Made by a program: the position numbers and the translations under genes | In this document: piece after piece, positions 5,030 to 6,352 of the stretch | Numbering within the stretch: position 1 is the stretch's first letter | Layout: each line of letters opens with the position of its first letter | The notes under the pieces: model-generated | The model's input: only the letters and a program-made list of their open reading frames with translations | The model's database searches: none | What the model was told of the DNA's origin: nothing | From: ASMP01 sp035282925 | GTDB taxonomy: Archaea; Nanobdellota; Nanobdellia; Pacearchaeales; GW2011-AR1 | Direction: 5' to 3' | DNA length: 6,352 nucleotides | Assembly (NCBI GenBank): GCA_035282925.1 | Contig: DATEUW010000039.1 | Span: 1-6,352 of the forward strand

Positions 5030-5292
5030 TTTTTCATTTCTTTTAAGAAGTCTTTAGCATCCATTTCAATGTATTCCCCCGCCTCAATTCTCTTGTAGGC
5101 TTCTTCTGTTCTTCTGGCAAATTCCAAATCTTCTTTAAACTGCTTGTCCATTTCAGAGGCTTTTTTGAGGATTATCTTGTCCCCGTCTCTTATAAGTATG
5201 ATTTTCTCCCCTTCCTTCAGGCCCTTTCTCATGCTGCTAGGAATAACTATCTGTCCTTTTGAGCTAAGCCTTGTTATTTCAAATTCTACCAT
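5023..5292 (-). CDS. AbrB/MazE/SpoVT-family antitoxin
   Basis: An 89-residue DNA-binding antitoxin. Residues 4-46 form the swapped-hairpin AbrB/SpoVT domain: the core TRLSSKGQIVIPSSMRKGL (7-25) and the strand pair EKIILIRDGDKIILKK (29-44). Residues 47-89 are a charged helical tail (MDKQFKEDLEFARRTEEAYK, ending DFLKEMKKW), expected to wrap and neutralise the toxin. It is followed by the RelE-like toxin with a 7-base overlap. An AbrB-type antitoxin with a RelE-type toxin is a known mixed pairing in prokaryotes. A TATA box about 25 bases before the ATG implies a leaderless mRNA. A near-palindrome between TATA and ATG is the likely operator for self-repression. Confidence 0.92.
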   Translation of the reverse strand: MVEFEITRLSSKGQIVIPSSMRKGLKEGEKIILIRDGDKIILKKASEMDKQFKEDLEFARRTEEAYKRIEAGEYIEMDAKDFLKEMKKW

Positions 5293-5312
5293 AGTAAGAT
5301 ATGTCTTACCAT
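5291..5312. promoter_or_regulatory. Operator-like dyad at the AbrB-RelE promoter
   Basis: The plus strand reads ATAGTAAGA-TATG-TCTTACCAT: two 9-base arms with 8 of 9 complementary and a 4-base centre; the inner 6-base arms GTAAGA/TCTTAC are perfect. It sits exactly between the TATA box and the ATG, covering the expected transcription start. Binding by the AbrB-like antitoxin (alone or with toxin) would block transcription; the binder is inferred. Confidence 0.75.
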
Positions 5313-5322
5313 ATATTTAAAT
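5313..5322 (-). promoter_or_regulatory. Probable TATA box for the AbrB-RelE module
   Basis: The minus strand reads ATTTAAATAT, centred about 25 bases before the ATG at 5292, so the transcript should be leaderless. The operator-like dyad abuts it downstream. Confidence 0.65.
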
Positions 5323-5341
5323 GTTGTTGTTGCGCATTATT

Positions 5342-5557
5342 TTAGCTCCTTTGTATCTGCTCCTCAATAATATGCGAGATTGGTTTGCCTGTTTTTTCCT
5401 TTAATTTTTTTAGCTTCTCTATGGCTTTAACTGACAGGGTTATGTCTATTCTTTTTTTATGAAACGGAAATTCTCTTGTTTTGTCGTAATTTTCTAGCAT
5501 TTCGAATACCTTTTTGTATTTCTTCAAAATTTTTTTGTCTGTTTTAGTTAATTGCAT
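5342..5557 (-). CDS. Ribbon-helix-helix protein, probable antitoxin of the Doc-type toxin
   Basis: A 71-residue protein. A Lys-rich N-terminal segment (1-34; two likely helices) precedes a C-terminal ribbon-helix-helix domain: strand KRIDITLS (35-42), helix A (43-57, VKAIEKLKKLKEKTG), turn, helix B (59-69, PISHIIEEQIQ), as in CopG/Arc-type repressors. It overlaps the 3' end of the Doc-type gene by 14 bases (5544-5557) in another frame, with a weak GGAG site 8 bases before the ATG, so the two are translated together. The N-terminal part is the likely toxin-binding region and the RHH the DNA-binding part, the reverse of the usual order in RHH antitoxins. An antitoxin role is inferred from position and fold. 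Confidence 0.8.
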   Translation of the reverse strand: MQLTKTDKKILKKYKKVFEMLENYDKTREFPFHKKRIDITLSVKAIEKLKKLKEKTGKPISHIIEEQIQRS

Positions 5558-5885
5558 TCTTTAGTCTCCATTCAATATTTTTTATATCATGTATATTGCC
5601 TTTAGCTATTGAAGCTAAGTGATGGGCCAACAATTCCATGTTAACTTTTTTACCAAGTTCATTAGCAAGTCTTAATGCAGCGTAGGCAGCTGTTCTTTTG
5701 TTTCCGTCTGAAAAGGGGTGATCTACTAATATCGCCCTTGTGAGATAAGCTAGTTTCTTATAAGAACCAAGCTTTTTGTTTTTTAGTTTGTCCAGAGCAT
5801 AATCTAAACTAGAGTCACTTCTTAGATTTCCGCCAAAAGCCCCGTTAATTCTTAGCAAATCTTCCTTACTAATTTTCATACACAT
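5544..5885 (-). CDS. doc: Doc/Fic-family toxin
   Basis: A 111-113-residue Fic-fold protein of the short Doc type. The active-site motif HPFSDGNKRTA is at 56-66 (numbered from 5885). It has Lys in the G-N-K-R position, as in phage P1 Doc, which phosphorylates EF-Tu instead of AMPylating; a translation-factor kinase role is therefore plausible but inferred. Upstream, GAFGGNLRSDSSLDYALDK (15-33) matches the Doc N-terminal part, and the helix AAYAALRLANELGKK (66-80) follows the motif. The frame opens at ATG 5885 (MCMK), but a TATA box 26 bases before the third codon favours ATG 5879 and a leaderless mRNA. It precedes and overlaps the RHH gene, so the order is toxin-first, unlike phd-doc. Confidence 0.9.
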   Translation of the reverse strand: MCMKISKEDLLRINGAFGGNLRSDSSLDYALDKLKNKKLGSYKKLAYLTRAILVDHPFSDGNKRTAAYAALRLANELGKKVNMELLAHHLASIAKGNIHDIKNIEWRLKNAIN

Positions 5886-5893
5886 AAATAATG
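5865..5893. repeat. Direct repeat copy A, at the doc start
   Basis: This matches copy B (5921-5949) at 23 of 29 positions without gaps, including an identical 12-base core CATACACATAAA (5877-5888 here). It covers both candidate doc start codons and the region just upstream. Confidence 0.7.
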
Positions 5894-5900
5894 GTAAGAT
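5891..5900. promoter_or_regulatory. Half-site shared with the AbrB operator
   Basis: ATGGTAAGAT on the plus strand matches the arms of the AbrB-RelE dyad (ATGGTAAGA exactly in one arm, one mismatch over ten bases in the other). It lies directly downstream of the doc TATA box, the same place the dyad holds at the other promoter. Only one arm is present here. Confidence 0.5.
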
Positions 5901-5901
5901 G

Positions 5902-5909
5902 TTTATAAA
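5902..5909 (-). promoter_or_regulatory. Probable TATA box for the Doc-RHH module
   Basis: TTTATAAA (its own reverse complement) is centred about 26 bases before ATG 5879 and 20 before ATG 5885. The spacing favours the inner start and a leaderless transcript. Confidence 0.65.
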
Positions 5910-5920
5910 TGTTTCTATAT

Positions 5921-5949
5921 CTCACTAAAATCCATACACATAAAAAGTG
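5921..5949. repeat. Direct repeat copy B, upstream of the doc promoter
   Basis: A 29-base imperfect repeat of 5865-5893, offset by 56 bases; the core CATACACATAAA is at 5933-5944. Read on the minus strand it encodes a short frame, Met-Cys-Met-Asp-Phe-Ser-Glu-Ile then a stop, echoing the Doc start Met-Cys-Met-Lys-Ile-Ser-Lys-Glu. It may be a remnant of a duplication or a binding site. Confidence 0.65.
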
Positions 5950-5973
5950 ATTAGATGTCCTCTTTTAGCTTCT

Positions 5974-6165
5974 TTACAACCCCAATAACTTATACACAAC
6001 AAACGCAGGCCAGACAATTGCCTTCAAAACCCCAACAACTCCTTCCCAGAATCCTGTCGCCTGCTGTATGTAGTAGATTGCAGCTCCCAGAAATCCGAGG
6101 CCGTAGATAGCCCCGCCTGTCTGCTTGTATTCTTTCTTTATGAGGTTGAATTCGCGCTTGGGCAT
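5974..6165 (-). CDS. Small two-helix membrane protein, conserved hypothetical
   Basis: A 63-residue membrane protein of unknown function. A charged N-terminus (MPKREFNLIKKEYKQ, 1-15) is followed by helix 1 (about 18-34, GGAIYGLGFLGAAIYYI) and an amphipathic linker (QQATGFWEG). Helix 2 is at about 43-61 (VVGVLKAIVWPAFVVYKLL). The pattern GFLGA-x-x-Y-Y-I-Q-x-A-T-x-F-W and K-A-x-V-W-P-A-F resembles small proteins I recall from other archaeal and bacterial genomes, without a known role. The frame extends upstream to 6321, but the ATG at 6165 is chosen because TATATA lies 25 bases before it and the longer N-terminus is promoter DNA read as protein. Confidence 0.8.
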   Translation of the reverse strand: MPKREFNLIKKEYKQTGGAIYGLGFLGAAIYYIQQATGFWEGVVGVLKAIVWPAFVVYKLLGL

Positions 6166-6185
6166 GGTTAGAAAAGGGGAGGGGG

Positions 6186-6196
6186 ATATATAAAGA
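6186..6196 (-). promoter_or_regulatory. Probable TATA box for the 63-residue membrane protein
   Basis: The minus strand reads CTTTATATATC, centred about 25 bases before the ATG at 6165. A C-rich run (CCCCCTCCCC) separates it from the start, so the box stands out well. It shares the region with the divergent gene at 6227. Confidence 0.7.
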
Positions 6197-6226
6197 TTTT
6201 TAAGAAAGAGAATCCTAAAATAGTAT

Positions 6227-6352
6227 ATGGACAAATGGCATAAAACCTTTTTATGGATATTAGGTTTTTTAGTTCTTGGGATTTTATTAATTACAATTTT
6301 TGGTCTTGATTTAAGAGGCATTACTTTTGCCTTTATTCTCTTATCTCTTTGG
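6227..6352 (+). CDS. Membrane protein, N-terminal part, cut by right edge
   Basis: An open frame from ATG 6227 to the window end, 42 residues and no stop. It begins MDKWHKTFLW, then a strongly hydrophobic helix (about 8-25, FLWILGFLVLGILLITIF), a short polar turn (GLDLRG) and the start of a second helix (ITFAFILLSLW). This is a typical start for a multi-pass membrane protein. It is divergent from the 63-residue membrane gene. A weak TATA-like TTTTTAAG (about 6197-6204) is roughly 26 bases upstream. The family cannot be judged from this fragment; a chance frame in AT-rich DNA is possible but unlikely given the residue pattern. Confidence 0.6.
   Translation, partial: MDKWHKTFLWILGFLVLGILLITIFGLDLRGITFAFILLSLW

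Noticed and set aside
5487..5557. Possible Fic-inhibitory helix motif, (S/T)xxxE(G/N), in the RHH protein
   Set aside because: The nearest match, around Glu22-Asn23, has Phe at the required Ser/Thr position, and Doc-type proteins do not need this motif.
5291..5949. CRISPR array or integrated element suggested by repeats
   Set aside because: There are only two imperfect repeat copies and one dyad, with no regular spacers, integrase, transposase or terminal repeats.
6166..6321. N-terminal extension of the 63-residue membrane protein
   Set aside because: It includes the TATA box and C-rich promoter region and overlaps the divergent gene; the start at 6165 fits better.

Overview
The window looks archaeal, most likely from a small-genome, AT-rich lineage of the DPANN kind (Woesearchaeota/Pacearchaeota-like). 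The phylum is an inference from gene style only. The archaeal call rests on three observations. TATA boxes lie about 25 bases upstream of many start codons, the usual geometry for leaderless archaeal mRNAs. An RNase P RNA gene and a tRNA gene without an encoded CCA end are present. Several small membrane proteins resemble ones I associate with these lineages. The standard code is used: TGA is a stop in at least three genes.

Left part (1-3050), all on the minus strand. Read in transcription order from 3050 downwards: a small hypothetical protein (3050-2784), the RNase P RNA (about 2740-2456), tRNA-Phe(GAA) (2403-2332), a GNAT acetyltransferase starting 6 bases after the tRNA (2325-1858), a small two-helix membrane protein (1809-1546), a pilin-like single-pass surface protein (1544-984), and the first 317 residues of cysteinyl-tRNA synthetase, which runs off the left edge (953 to 1). 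This is mainly an RNA-processing and translation neighbourhood with two envelope proteins.

Middle part (3051-4780). A plus-strand DUF378 membrane protein with a strong Shine-Dalgarno sequence and a downstream hairpin/T-tract faces a minus-strand RRM RNA-binding protein with an Arg/Gly-rich tail. After a 195-base divergent intergenic region comes an unrecognised 223-residue plus-strand protein.

Right part (4781-6352). Two toxin-antitoxin modules lie in tandem on the minus strand. The upstream one is a Doc/Fic-type toxin followed by an overlapping ribbon-helix-helix protein (toxin-first order). The downstream one is an AbrB/MazE-type antitoxin overlapping a RelE/ParE-type toxin. The AbrB promoter carries a clear dyad between TATA box and start codon. 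The Doc promoter carries one arm of the same motif at the same place, so the modules may cross-regulate. A 29-base imperfect direct repeat duplicates the doc start region. Beyond them are a 63-residue membrane protein (minus) and the start of another membrane protein (plus), cut by the right edge.

Nothing here is clearly a new defence or mobile system. The most interesting points are the linked toxin-antitoxin control region, the toxin-first Doc-RHH pair, the rnpB-tRNA-GNAT arrangement, and the unassigned 223-residue protein.
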